The notes under the pieces: model-generated
The model's database searches: none
What the model saw: only the letters and a program-made list of their open reading frames with translations
What the model was told of the DNA's origin: nothing
Shown: positions 1 through 8,676 of the stretch, in pieces
Layout: every line of letters begins with the position of its first letter
Position numbering within the stretch: position 1 is the first letter of the stretch
Assembly (NCBI GenBank): GCA_028292625.1
Contig: JAQGLY010000073.1
Location: 1 to 64,000 of the forward strand
Length of the DNA: 64,000 nt
Direction of reading: 5' to 3'
DNA from: Herbaspirillum sp.
GTDB taxonomy: Bacteria > Pseudomonadota > Gammaproteobacteria > Burkholderiales > Burkholderiaceae_D
Made by a program: the position numbers and the translations under genes

Positions 1-1
1 G

Positions 2-2743
2 GAGTCGCCTGCGCGTGAAGAAGAAACAGCGACAATAGCGAATCAGTTTGCTGAAATGGCCAGCATGCTGACCTTTGCATTAACGGTCGAGACACCTGCA
101 GCGCTGGTCCGGCTGCTGGCCTGCCGACCGCACGCCAGCCTCCTGACAAAGTCCGGCACATTCCTGGTCTTCAAGAAAAAAGGGAAATGGGTTGATGCGG
201 CAAAGCACGTTGGTTTGGCAAAAATAGAAGGGGAGGGGCTTAACGGCAGGGCCGAAGGTCACTATGCGGATTGCCGCCAGGCTTGGGATGCCATGGCGCA
301 AACCGTCGCGAGCCGGGTACTCGCAGACCTGATCACCGAAGTGCAGCCCGTCCTTGAACGATTTCGCCAACACAAGCGTGCCACCGCATCGCTGGATTTC
401 GACGACCTGATTTTTGCCGCCCGGGATCTGTTGCGTGACCATGACCGAGTGCGACTGGCACTTGCTGGCCGTTTTGCGCACCTCCTGGTCGACGAGTTTC
501 AGGACACCGATCCAATGCAGATGGAGATCTTTTGGCGGTTATGTGGTGAACAATCCGATGGCGTCGCGGCGCACGATTGGGAAAATTTTCGAATTCGCCC
601 GGGCGCACTGTTTCTCGTCGGCGATCCGAAACAGGCAATCTATCGATTCCGCGGTGCCGATGTAAATGCCTATTTACGAGCTCGCGATGCATTCACCGCA
701 CAAGATCCGGCTGGTGTCGTGTCGATTTCAACAAATTTCCGCTCGTGCGCGCAGATTCTCACGTACGTAAACGAGCGGTTCGAAGCAATATTATCCAACG
801 CTGGTCAACCCGGCTTTACTGCCCTTGATGCTTTCCATCCCGATCGTGAAAATGGCCCCTGCATCGCAGCACTTGATATAGCCATTGCTAACGACGACGG
901 AAAAGCTTCGGCCGAACAGCGACGCGATGGTGAAGCCGAAGCGGTTGCCGCAATGTGCGCCTCGCTCATCGGCAGCGAAATGATCATTGACCGCAAAATA
1001 GGTGGGCAGCGTCTTTGTAAGCCCGGCGACATCGCGTTGCTGGCACCGACCGGAAGCGATTTGTGGCGTTACGAAGAAGCACTGGAGCGTCATGGCATTC
1101 CAGTCGCGACGCAAGCCGGCAAGGGATTTTTCCGGCGTCAAGAAATTCAGGATTTGATCGCGCTGACGCGCGTGCTTGCCGACCGGCGTGACATGCTTGC
1201 TCTAGGCGCCTTGCTCAGAGGTCCGCTCGTCGGTTTAACTGAAGAAGAACTGCTTGATATCGTCTGGACGCTTCCGCCAGTGACCGACGATTTGGGCGCA
1301 TTGCCACGTTTGAATCTCGGCATTGACCCGCAAATCGTTGCGCATCCTCTGGCACGAGACGTGCTGGAAAGACTCAAGGCGCTTTCGCTGCGCGCAAACG
1401 CCACTACGCCGCATCAGCTCCTGTCCCAAGCCATTGATATGCTGCGCGTGCGACCAATTCTCCTCGAACGTCATCGCGGTCAGGCAGAGCGAGCGTTGGC
1501 CAATGTTGATCTGTATGTCGGCCTGACTCAAGCGTACGCGGTGCGGGGCCTGCGTGCCTTCGCCCAAGCTATGACAACTGCATGGACCGACGAATCGCGC
1601 GCAGCCGAAGGCCGGCCCGATGCGCAAGAAGACTCGGTCGTCCTCTACACCATGCATGCCGCCAAGGGGTTGGAATGGCCGATTGTCGTACCGATCAATA
1701 CGATGACGGTAGTCATGCCGCCGGACAGCGCTATTACCGACCGGGCAGATGACCAGTTTTATTGTCCCGTGCTAGGCGTATACCCGGTGGGCTACGAGGC
1801 GGCTCGTGATGCGGAAAAAGCCGAACTCGAACGAGAGCGGATTCGCCTCTGGTATGTCGCTACGACCCGGGCCCGCGAATTGCTCGTGATCCCCCGGCTC
1901 GATGTCGCACCGGCAAATACGGCCTGGCTCGCCCTGCTCGACCTGTCCCTAGCTGCTCTGCCTCCGCTAGACTTGTCACATTTGCCCGCACAAGTAGGTG
2001 GCGGCACGGTCCCCGCCATCAACCAACAAACTAGGGAAGCGTTTGCTCTGGAAGCCGCTACGATCACCGGGCGACACCACCGCTTGAGCTGGCTTGCGCC
2101 AAGCCGCGACGAAAGCGCTATCGGTCCCGTCATGCAACCACAGGCAACCGGTAATGTGCTCTCACCCGATGATGACGACCTGGCGCAGGACGACGCCAGT
2201 TTGGACATACAAGGCGGCCGCGAACGTGGACTGGTCCTTCACAAGCTCCTCGAGGAAGTCTTGACCGGCGAAACGGCCGATGATCCGTCGGCGCTCACGG
2301 CGCGTGCGACTATCCTCATTGCCGCACTGGGGCAGCAACCGGTCGAGGATCCCGCAATCGGCCTGTCTGCCATCGAAATCGCCGGATGCGTAACCCGTAC
2401 GCTGATCCTCCCGGATATCGCAGCCTTGCGTCCGACACTGGTTCCAGAATTTACCGTCTATGCAGCCACTTCGGTGGAGGAAATCGAGCAGATTGCCACC
2501 GGCATTACGGATGCGGCGAGTTTTGATGCGAACGGAAAAGTGCAGGTGATTATCGACTGGAAAAGTGACGTCAACCCAACGCCGGAAACCATCGCGCACT
2601 ACCACTCGCAGGTTCGAAACTACCTCGAAATGACGGGAACCGAACGCGGCTTGATTGTCCTTGTGACGTCGGGCACCGTCATTCCGGTCATGTTGGTGGA
2701 CGGCATCACTGAACCAAGCCTGTTAGCGGCAATTCGAACTTGA
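2..2743 (+). CDS. AddA/UvrD-like helicase-nuclease, 5' end cut by window edge
   Basis: C-terminal part of a superfamily 1 (UvrD/RecB/AddA) DNA helicase fused to a RecB-type nuclease. The frame is open from base 2 without a stop, so the gene starts left of the window; the ATG at 56 is internal and the Walker A motif is missing because it lies off the edge. Counting from that ATG: motif II DEFQDTD at about 146, GDPKQAIYRFRGAD at 189, motif V TMHAAKGLEW at 532, motif VI WYVATTRAR at 599. The nuclease part has G-x2-LHKLLEEVL near 725 and the PD-(D/E)XK core IIDWKSD (D834, K836) followed by Q-x-RNYL. The family unwinds and degrades DNA ends (RecBCD/AddAB). It lies 98 bp before the methylase operon on the same strand, so it may belong to that defence locus; a stand-alone repair role cannot be excluded. 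Confidence 0.9.
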   Translation, partial: ESPAREEETATIANQFAEMASMLTFALTVETPAALVRLLACRPHASLLTKSGTFLVFKKKGKWVDAAKHVGLAKIEGEGLNGRAEGHYADCRQAWDAMAQTVASRVLADLITEVQPVLERFRQHKRATASLDFDDLIFAARDLLRDHDRVRLALAGRFAHLLVDEFQDTDPMQMEIFWRLCGEQSDGVAAHDWENFRIRPGALFLVGDPKQAIYRFRGADVNAYLRARDAFTAQDPAGVVSISTNFRSCAQILTYVNERFEAILSNAGQPGFTALDAFHPDRENGPCIAALDIAIANDDGKASAEQRRDGEAEAVAAMCASLIGSEMIIDRKIGGQRLCKPGDIALLAPTGSDLWRYEEALERHGIPVATQAGKGFFRRQEIQDLIALTRVLADRRDMLALGALLRGPLVGLTEEELLDIVWTLPPVTDDLGALPRLNLGIDPQIVAHPLARDVLERLKALSLRANATTPHQLLSQAIDMLRVRPILLERHRGQAERALANVDLYVGLTQAYAVRGLRAFAQAMTTAWTDESRAAEGRPDAQEDSVVLYTMHAAKGLEWPIVVPINTMTVVMPPDSAITDRADDQFYCPVLGVYPVGYEAARDAEKAELERERIRLWYVATTRARELLVIPRLDVAPANTAWLALLDLSLAALPPLDLSHLPAQVGGGTVPAINQQTREAFALEAATITGRHHRLSWLAPSRDESAIGPVMQPQATGNVLSPDDDDLAQDDASLDIQGGRERGLVLHKLLEEVLTGETADDPSALTARATILIAALGQQPVEDPAIGLSAIEIAGCVTRTLILPDIAALRPTLVPEFTVYAATSVEEIEQIATGITDAASFDANGKVQVIIDWKSDVNPTPETIAHYHSQVRNYLEMTGTERGLIVLVTSGTVIPVMLVDGITEPSLLAAIRT

Positions 2744-2823
2744 CCCAGATGCGAATCCCTGTGGATGGTCAAAAAGACGTCGGCATCGACAACGATACTT
2801 AGTATGCGCTCTCTTGTTGATCA

Positions 2824-2829
2824 TATAAT
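2824..2829 (+). promoter_or_regulatory. Possible -10 box for the defence operon
   Basis: A perfect TATAAT lies at 2824-2829 in the 98-bp gap before the five-gene operon. No good -35 hexamer is found 16-18 bp upstream, and there is no extended -10 TGn, so this is only suggestive. Confidence 0.25.
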
Positions 2830-2841
2830 AAGCGCCTTTGT

Positions 2842-4716
2842 ATGTGCAGTCGAACGGTAGATGGAGCCAATGTGTACAACAAAAATCTCGACCAGTTTTT
2901 GATGTTTTATAGCCAGTCCGAGGCTGGGAATGGCCTTACGCGAGGGCTGGATTCAGATATTTCGCGCCGAACCTATGTGCCCACGAAGCTCGACCGCGAA
3001 TTGTTGGGCGCGGTCTTGGCGGGCTCGCTGCGGTTAGTCATCCTGACTGGAAATGCCGGTGACGGTAAGACGGCTTTCATTCAAAAACTGGAAGAGCAAG
3101 CGGAATCGCGTGGCGCAGAAAATCACATAAGAAATAACTTGGGGGCGAAATTCACCCTCAATGGTCGTGCGTTCAGCGCGCTCTATGATGGCTCTGTCGA
3201 AACCTCCGATCAAAGCAACAAAGAAATGCTAGCGAGTTTCTTTGCCGAGATGGCTGGGGATGCGCCCCCGGGTGGTTCAACATGCCTGGTTGTCGCTATG
3301 AATGAAGGCAAGCTAAGGGATTTTCTTTCCCATGTCAAAGGATTTAGTTGGCTCGGAAAGACCCTGTTCTCCCATTTGGACCATGGGACGGTACTCCCGG
3401 ATCAAATAGTTCTCGTCAACCTCAACCTTCGAGCGGTGGTAGATGCCGATGCAGAGCAATCCGACGGTTTGTTTGATCAAATTCTCGACCGCTTTGTTGC
3501 GGAGGAATTCTGGACGGACTGTGATGGCTGTCCGGCCCGCAATCGGTGTCCGGTGAAATTCAATGTGGACACCTTTCGGACTCGACCGATAGGTGGCATA
3601 ACTGAAAAGGATCTTGAGGTCGCAGTGGAATTAAACGAGTCGGCGAAGTTGGCAAGAGCACGGTTCAAGGTGATTTTCCAGATACTGCACTTCCGCAAAC
3701 GGATTCATCTCACGGTCCGTGATTTGCGCTCGGCACTTGCGTACACCTTATTCGGCAAGAAAACATGCGCACAGATCGACGCTGAAGTTCGATCCGACAC
3801 ATCCGACTTCACGCGGAGTTTTTACTTCAATGCCATGTTCGATCCGAACGAAAAAGATCGAGTTATCGGACTACTGCGCGAGTTTGATGTTGGTTTGGCA
3901 GCATCGCCGTCGCTAGACAGTCAATTGAGTTTTACGCGCCCCACATCCCCTGATTTCAAGAATCTTTTTCATTCGTTTCAAAATCATCGCAACCCTTCCA
4001 AAGGTAGGAGTGACTCCGATCAAATTGACTTTGCCGAGCTCTTTAGGCAAAAGCCGCAAAGTCTCGATGCTCGAACCCCCGAACGCCTTGAGGCTGCGAA
4101 GCGATATGTGCAGGCTGCGCGAAGGAAGCTCTATTTTGAAGGCCGTTTTCCAGATGAAAACATCAAAGAAAAGACGATGCCATCGCAGCTACTTCCATAC
4201 GATAACCTAACGGACTTTTTTTCCTTTATCGCCAGCGGTACAGACGCGGGTGGTCGCCTCAAGGAGGCTATTATTCTTGCCATTAGTCGCAGCGAAGCCA
4301 TCTATGACGGTCAGCGAGGAAAGGAAAATATCTGTATCCGTACACGTCACAACGCGGCGTCTCAAGTCAAAGCATTCTTCGTTTATCCGGCGGACCAATT
4401 CGCATTATCACTGCCCGTTGCGGGAACACAAGGTCGGTTCATTGAGTTTCTTCCGGCAAACATCGTTTTACAGCATGTTGAACGTAACGTGACTCTTGAG
4501 ATTTCGCTTGATTTGTATGAAATGCTGATGCGTATTCGTGACGGATACGTGCCAGCGGCGGGAGAGATGCGAGCCTTCTTTCTCAACTTGTTGATGTTCA
4601 AGAAGCAGCTCATGGCAACTCCCTCAGAACGGTTACTCATAACCGACAATGACTATCGGATTTACCAACTCACCCGCACCAGCAGTAATGGGGTGGTGCT
4701 CAGTTCACTGACCTAA
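2842..4716 (+). CDS. P-loop ATPase with Cys cluster, DptF-like (defence operon gene 1)
   Basis: A 624-aa predicted cytoplasmic NTPase. The Walker A is LTGNAGDGKT (G70 to K76-T77). A small metal-binding-like cluster C227-x2-C230-x5-C236 lies in CDGCPARNRCP. Length, early P-loop and Cys cluster recall DptF (DndF), the ATPase of the phosphorothioate-dependent DndFGH restriction complex; this is recognition from memory, not an alignment. No Shine-Dalgarno precedes the ATG at 2842. An in-frame GTG at 2872 has GGAG at 2863-2866 with 5-nt spacing and may be the true start (614 aa). It is first in a run of five genes with gaps of 14 and 16 nt, an 11-nt overlap, then a 4-nt gap, so co-transcription is very likely. 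Likely role: ATP-driven sensing or assembly step of restriction. Confidence 0.7.
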   Translation: MCSRTVDGANVYNKNLDQFLMFYSQSEAGNGLTRGLDSDISRRTYVPTKLDRELLGAVLAGSLRLVILTGNAGDGKTAFIQKLEEQAESRGAENHIRNNLGAKFTLNGRAFSALYDGSVETSDQSNKEMLASFFAEMAGDAPPGGSTCLVVAMNEGKLRDFLSHVKGFSWLGKTLFSHLDHGTVLPDQIVLVNLNLRAVVDADAEQSDGLFDQILDRFVAEEFWTDCDGCPARNRCPVKFNVDTFRTRPIGGITEKDLEVAVELNESAKLARARFKVIFQILHFRKRIHLTVRDLRSALAYTLFGKKTCAQIDAEVRSDTSDFTRSFYFNAMFDPNEKDRVIGLLREFDVGLAASPSLDSQLSFTRPTSPDFKNLFHSFQNHRNPSKGRSDSDQIDFAELFRQKPQSLDARTPERLEAAKRYVQAARRKLYFEGRFPDENIKEKTMPSQLLPYDNLTDFFSFIASGTDAGGRLKEAIILAISRSEAIYDGQRGKENICIRTRHNAASQVKAFFVYPADQFALSLPVAGTQGRFIEFLPANIVLQHVERNVTLEISLDLYEMLMRIRDGYVPAAGEMRAFFLNLLMFKKQLMATPSERLLITDNDYRIYQLTRTSSNGVVLSSLT

Positions 4717-4730
4717 GATCGAAAGACGTC

Positions 4731-6485
4731 ATGGCGCGCGCCCAGAATAAGAATCTCCTAACCCGAACACAGAAGCTGTTTCGCATGGATAGCGTCTATC
4801 CTTTAGACGCTAATAATCTCATTGTTGACGAGGCTGTCAGTCGCCTGTTCGTCTATATGCGTACCGGCGGACGGCAGATCGTAAGAACAGACAAAGCGAT
4901 CTACACAGATGATACCGAAGACGCTGAGAGCGCAAAGGCTATTCTTCATGCTGCTTTGGAAAATAATCCGGAGAAATTTAGTGGAATCAATGACGATGAA
5001 CGCAAGGCGCTGATGACTGCATGGGTCGAATCGAATTTCGCTCTTATGTCACGTCGTGGCAAGAGTGGTAAGGGTGAATATCGCGTCTCCAGTCTGCGGC
5101 CTCTTCATTTTGCTGTAATCAAGCTATTCAATCCGCAAGTGAAGCGGCAGGATCGCTACCTCAGCGACTTTTTCTACAATGCGATCAAAGACGACCCCGA
5201 GCTGACAACCAACGCCGACTCTCTGTTTAAGCAGTTTTTTGGTGTAGGTGTTCGTACTCACGGCGACAACGATTATCGGATCGATGAAGCCAGTCTAAAG
5301 AAGCTATCGGATGACAAGCAGCTTGACATCGAGATGTTGTTTCTGCTGCGTTTGCTTGAGCCCTTCCCAACAGATACGTTCGGCTCCCGTGCTCAGGATC
5401 AAGTTCAGAGCTTCTCGTACTTGTGTCCGGAGCAGATCGACCTTTTGAGGCAAGACCTGAAACTGCTCTTTCTGTACAAGGACCATATTCCACGGCGTGA
5501 ACTTATTAACTACATGACCACGTTGATGGTATTTCATGCGTCACTATACTTTTATCAAACCGTACGTATTACGAATTCCATGGTCCGAGATGGCAGATTG
5601 CCTCCTGCGCGCGGATCAACACCGCAGCCCGGTGAGCATCGCACCAACGCTCCATTCGATCTCGATTTTTTTTGCGACCTTACGAATGGCCATGACCTAG
5701 TCGTTGATGAACTTGCTAAGAACTGCTTCACTTCGCATTTCAAGGAGATTGAACAGTACTTCAAATCTGCGTTTTACATGAAAAAGTTAGAGGACTATGC
5801 GGGACCGTCACTCTCGCCGGAACAACGAAAGGAGCGGGGGCGGCCCTATGTGGAGTTGTTGCTCAAGGCATTCGGACCGAGTGCCATGCGAGATGGACAT
5901 TTTAATCGGGACATCCAAGACATTCGAGAGCGGGGTTTCGACGAGGAGACAGAGCAATATAACCCAGAGGTGGAGCAGATCATTGAGATTAGCAACCAAC
6001 GCGGGCTTGACAAATTGCAGACGTTCGTCGAAATTCTTTCTCACTTCCAGTACGGCACGCTTCGCGAGCAACACCGTAAGCTCCTTGCCGGTCTGTGCGG
6101 GACAGATCTCGATCGTGGCTTCATGGCGGGACGTGGGCGTACTCGGCGGAAATATGTCTTGGGTAACGAGTTACTGGAGGTTCTTATCCAGCTTGCCGTG
6201 CTTGACCGTCGCGTTGATGGAACATGGCAATCTCGCCCCATTCCGATTCAAGATTTTGTCGATTGGATGCGCGGCCGTTACGGGTTGCTAATTGACACGT
6301 TGGGTCCTAGCCAAAAAGACGACGAACAGACTAATCGCGCAAGAGCGACCAACCTTCTGGCGTTGAAGACGCGCCTGCGTCAGCTGGGATTTTTCACGGA
6401 TTTATCGGACGCATCGAATTCACAAGTTATTGTTCCTCGTTTTCAAATTGCAAGCTTACAGAGCGGGTTGCCAAAGGCATCCTAG
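4731..6485 (+). CDS. Unrecognised 584-aa defence-operon protein (DptG position)
   Basis: I do not recognise this family. The protein is 584 aa, soluble and rich in charged residues, with no signal peptide, membrane segment, P-loop or obvious catalytic motif. The C-terminal third has a basic segment GRGRTRRKYVLGNE (about 466-479), then helical stretches LLEVLIQLAVLD and FVDWMRGRYGLLID that could form a winged-helix or protein-interaction fold; this is inference. It starts 14 nt after the ATPase and ends 16 nt before the methylase, so it is firmly part of the operon. By order (ATPase, this protein, later a giant HerA-type protein) it occupies the place DptG has in dptFGH loci, but it is longer than the DptG I know (about 430 aa) and I see no motif that proves homology. 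Confidence 0.75.
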   Translation: MARAQNKNLLTRTQKLFRMDSVYPLDANNLIVDEAVSRLFVYMRTGGRQIVRTDKAIYTDDTEDAESAKAILHAALENNPEKFSGINDDERKALMTAWVESNFALMSRRGKSGKGEYRVSSLRPLHFAVIKLFNPQVKRQDRYLSDFFYNAIKDDPELTTNADSLFKQFFGVGVRTHGDNDYRIDEASLKKLSDDKQLDIEMLFLLRLLEPFPTDTFGSRAQDQVQSFSYLCPEQIDLLRQDLKLLFLYKDHIPRRELINYMTTLMVFHASLYFYQTVRITNSMVRDGRLPPARGSTPQPGEHRTNAPFDLDFFCDLTNGHDLVVDELAKNCFTSHFKEIEQYFKSAFYMKKLEDYAGPSLSPEQRKERGRPYVELLLKAFGPSAMRDGHFNRDIQDIRERGFDEETEQYNPEVEQIIEISNQRGLDKLQTFVEILSHFQYGTLREQHRKLLAGLCGTDLDRGFMAGRGRTRRKYVLGNELLEVLIQLAVLDRRVDGTWQSRPIPIQDFVDWMRGRYGLLIDTLGPSQKDDEQTNRARATNLLALKTRLRQLGFFTDLSDASNSQVIVPRFQIASLQSGLPKAS

Positions 6486-6501
6486 ATAGAATGGACAAGA
6501 A

Positions 6502-8676
6502 ATGAGCAAGAAGGCTGCATTAAAAAAGCAAGATGCATATAAAGTGGAAACGGAGCCAGCTGCAGGCATGGGCATTGAGGACACTGCTTCTGAGTATGAA
6601 GTCGAAGCGGGTCAAGTCGTTGATTTGGTCAACGGCCGCGCGGTTAAGTTCACCGAGCTAGAGCAGATTCGTCAGGAAGAGGAACGCAAGCTGCTTGAGG
6701 AATTCGGTTATCCGGAGGAGACAAAAGCTGACCTGATAAGACTCGATTTTCGCATCCAGCCGCGCCAACTCAAGCCCCGCCGGTTCTCACTCGTACTTCT
6801 CCGACCTAAAGTTAGCGTAGAGGATGATGCCGAACGCATTCATACGCTAATTGACATTCAGAAGCCGAAGACAAAGGCCGAGGATTCGAAGAAGGGCGCG
6901 GAGCTCACTGCTGAATACCTCCGCGATACCCCAAAGGCAGAGTTCGCGATCTGGACCAACGGAATCGACCGCGTGGTCTATTGGAAGGAATCGGGTAAGA
7001 TCAAGATCCGTTCGGTTTTGGTCAATGACATCCCGCGGTTTGGTAAAGGGCCAGAAGACTGTTTTGCGCAAGGTAAGTCGGCATTGCGTATTGCCGGTGG
7101 GCTGTCCTTGCGGCAAGCATTCCAGCGATGCCACGATTACATCTACGCTCATCGTGGCGGCTCCAACGAGACAATTTTCTGGGAATTCCTCAAGATTGTT
7201 TTTGCCAAGATTCAAGACGAACGCAATCTTCAAAAGGCGCATGCCGAAGGCAAGAATGCTGACCGCTTGTTTCGAATCGCGAATCTTGAAGAGAGCAACG
7301 ATGACGCTAAGGCTGAGCATGTCAAGGCTCGACTCGATCAGTTATATCACCAAGTTCGAAATCAATACCCTGAGCTTTTCGGTGCGCAAGTCGAAACCGT
7401 CGACCTGCCAGCACCGATCATTTCCTTCGTCGTTGCTCAGCTCGCCGAGTATGACTTTTTGGGGTCTTCGGTGGACGTCAAAGGCGAGGCATATGAGGCG
7501 ATCGTTGGTAAGAATCTACAGGGCACACGGGGGGAGTTTTTCACTCCGCGTAATGCCGTGAAGGTGGGTGTCCGTATGCTTGATCCGGAACCAGGCATGA
7601 AGTGTATTGATCCGACGTGTGGTACCGGTGGTTTCATTGTAGTGATTCTCAACTACATGGCGGAGAAAATTCGTGCCGCTATGAGGGTGGAGGGACTTGA
7701 TCCAGATAACAGTGGACTCACCGAATACAATCATCGTCTACGCCAAGTTGCACAGAATGTTTTCGGGCTTGATATTAATCCAAATCTGGTTCGAGTCGCT
7801 CGCATGAACATGCTAATGAATAACGACGGCCAAGGCGGTATTACACATTTAGATTCCCTTGGACCGCCCGAGAAATGGCGTTTACCGCAAGGCATCGTCA
7901 ATCACTATCAACAGGATGGAAGTTGGAAGCAGCGGAACCTCGAAGAATATTTTCGAGAGCAGCTTCAATTTGGCACCTTCGACATCATTGCGACTAATCC
8001 ACCGTTCGGCGCTAAGATCAAGATTGAGTCTGAGGCTGTGCTTTCCCAATATGATCTTGCGCGTAAATGGATTTATGACGATGGCCGCTGCACTTGGACC
8101 AGTACACCGGTCCTTCAGACTGCCGTCGCCCCTGAAATTCTTTTTTTGGAGCGTTGCGTTAAGTTGCTTAAACCAGGTACGGGGAAACTTTGCATCGTGG
8201 TTCCCGATGGACTTCTCGGGAACCCAGACGACGAATATATTCGTTACTGGCTTCTCAAACATTGCGAGGTGCTTGCATTGGTCGATATGCCAGTGGAGTT
8301 GTTTCTGCCAAAAGTTGGCATGCAGACTCATCTGGTATTTCTACGTCGTAAGAGCACGGACGAAATGAACGAGGAGAGCCTCGCGGGAACGCCCAAAGAT
8401 TATCCGATTTTCATGGCCATTGCAAAGAAAGTCGGAAAGGACCGTCGCGGCAATCATATCCATAAGCGTGACAAAGAAGGTCGGGTGCTTGACCAGTTCC
8501 GAAAGTTTGAAGGTCAAGATTTGTATGAGATATCGCGTCGTTCAACGGTGCTTCAGTTCGAACCAGAAGTGGACGAACACGGACGAATGATCGATGACGA
8601 CTTGCCATTTATTGCGAAGGCGTATCACGAATTTCTAGCCCTGAAGATAGCCGGTAAAGTGAACTATGAAGACTAA
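6502..8676 (+). CDS. Type I-like N6-adenine DNA methyltransferase with HSDR_N-like N-terminus
   Basis: A 724-aa HsdM-type enzyme that should methylate adenine N6 in DNA using SAM. The SAM-binding motif DPTCGTGGF begins at D370 and the catalytic motif NPPF at N499; the HsdM-type helical region precedes them (about 225-345) and KNLQGTRGEFFTPR lies just before the SAM site. The first ~190 residues are unusual for HsdM: EEFGYPEE, LIRLDFRIQP, then LIDIQKPK and FAIWTNGIDRVVYW follow the pattern of the HSDR_N domain of type I R subunits. The acidic residue of the E-x-K nuclease motif is replaced (D-I-Q-K), so that domain is probably inactive or only binds DNA. The HsdS-like partner overlaps its end by 11 nt, supporting an M-S complex. 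No hsdR translocase is in the operon. Confidence 0.92.
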   Translation: MSKKAALKKQDAYKVETEPAAGMGIEDTASEYEVEAGQVVDLVNGRAVKFTELEQIRQEEERKLLEEFGYPEETKADLIRLDFRIQPRQLKPRRFSLVLLRPKVSVEDDAERIHTLIDIQKPKTKAEDSKKGAELTAEYLRDTPKAEFAIWTNGIDRVVYWKESGKIKIRSVLVNDIPRFGKGPEDCFAQGKSALRIAGGLSLRQAFQRCHDYIYAHRGGSNETIFWEFLKIVFAKIQDERNLQKAHAEGKNADRLFRIANLEESNDDAKAEHVKARLDQLYHQVRNQYPELFGAQVETVDLPAPIISFVVAQLAEYDFLGSSVDVKGEAYEAIVGKNLQGTRGEFFTPRNAVKVGVRMLDPEPGMKCIDPTCGTGGFIVVILNYMAEKIRAAMRVEGLDPDNSGLTEYNHRLRQVAQNVFGLDINPNLVRVARMNMLMNNDGQGGITHLDSLGPPEKWRLPQGIVNHYQQDGSWKQRNLEEYFREQLQFGTFDIIATNPPFGAKIKIESEAVLSQYDLARKWIYDDGRCTWTSTPVLQTAVAPEILFLERCVKLLKPGTGKLCIVVPDGLLGNPDDEYIRYWLLKHCEVLALVDMPVELFLPKVGMQTHLVFLRRKSTDEMNEESLAGTPKDYPIFMAIAKKVGKDRRGNHIHKRDKEGRVLDQFRKFEGQDLYEISRRSTVLQFEPEVDEHGRMIDDDLPFIAKAYHEFLALKIAGKVNYED

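Noticed and set aside
4731-6485. Naming the 584-aa protein DptG
   Set aside because: Only gene order supports it; length differs and no shared motif was recognised.
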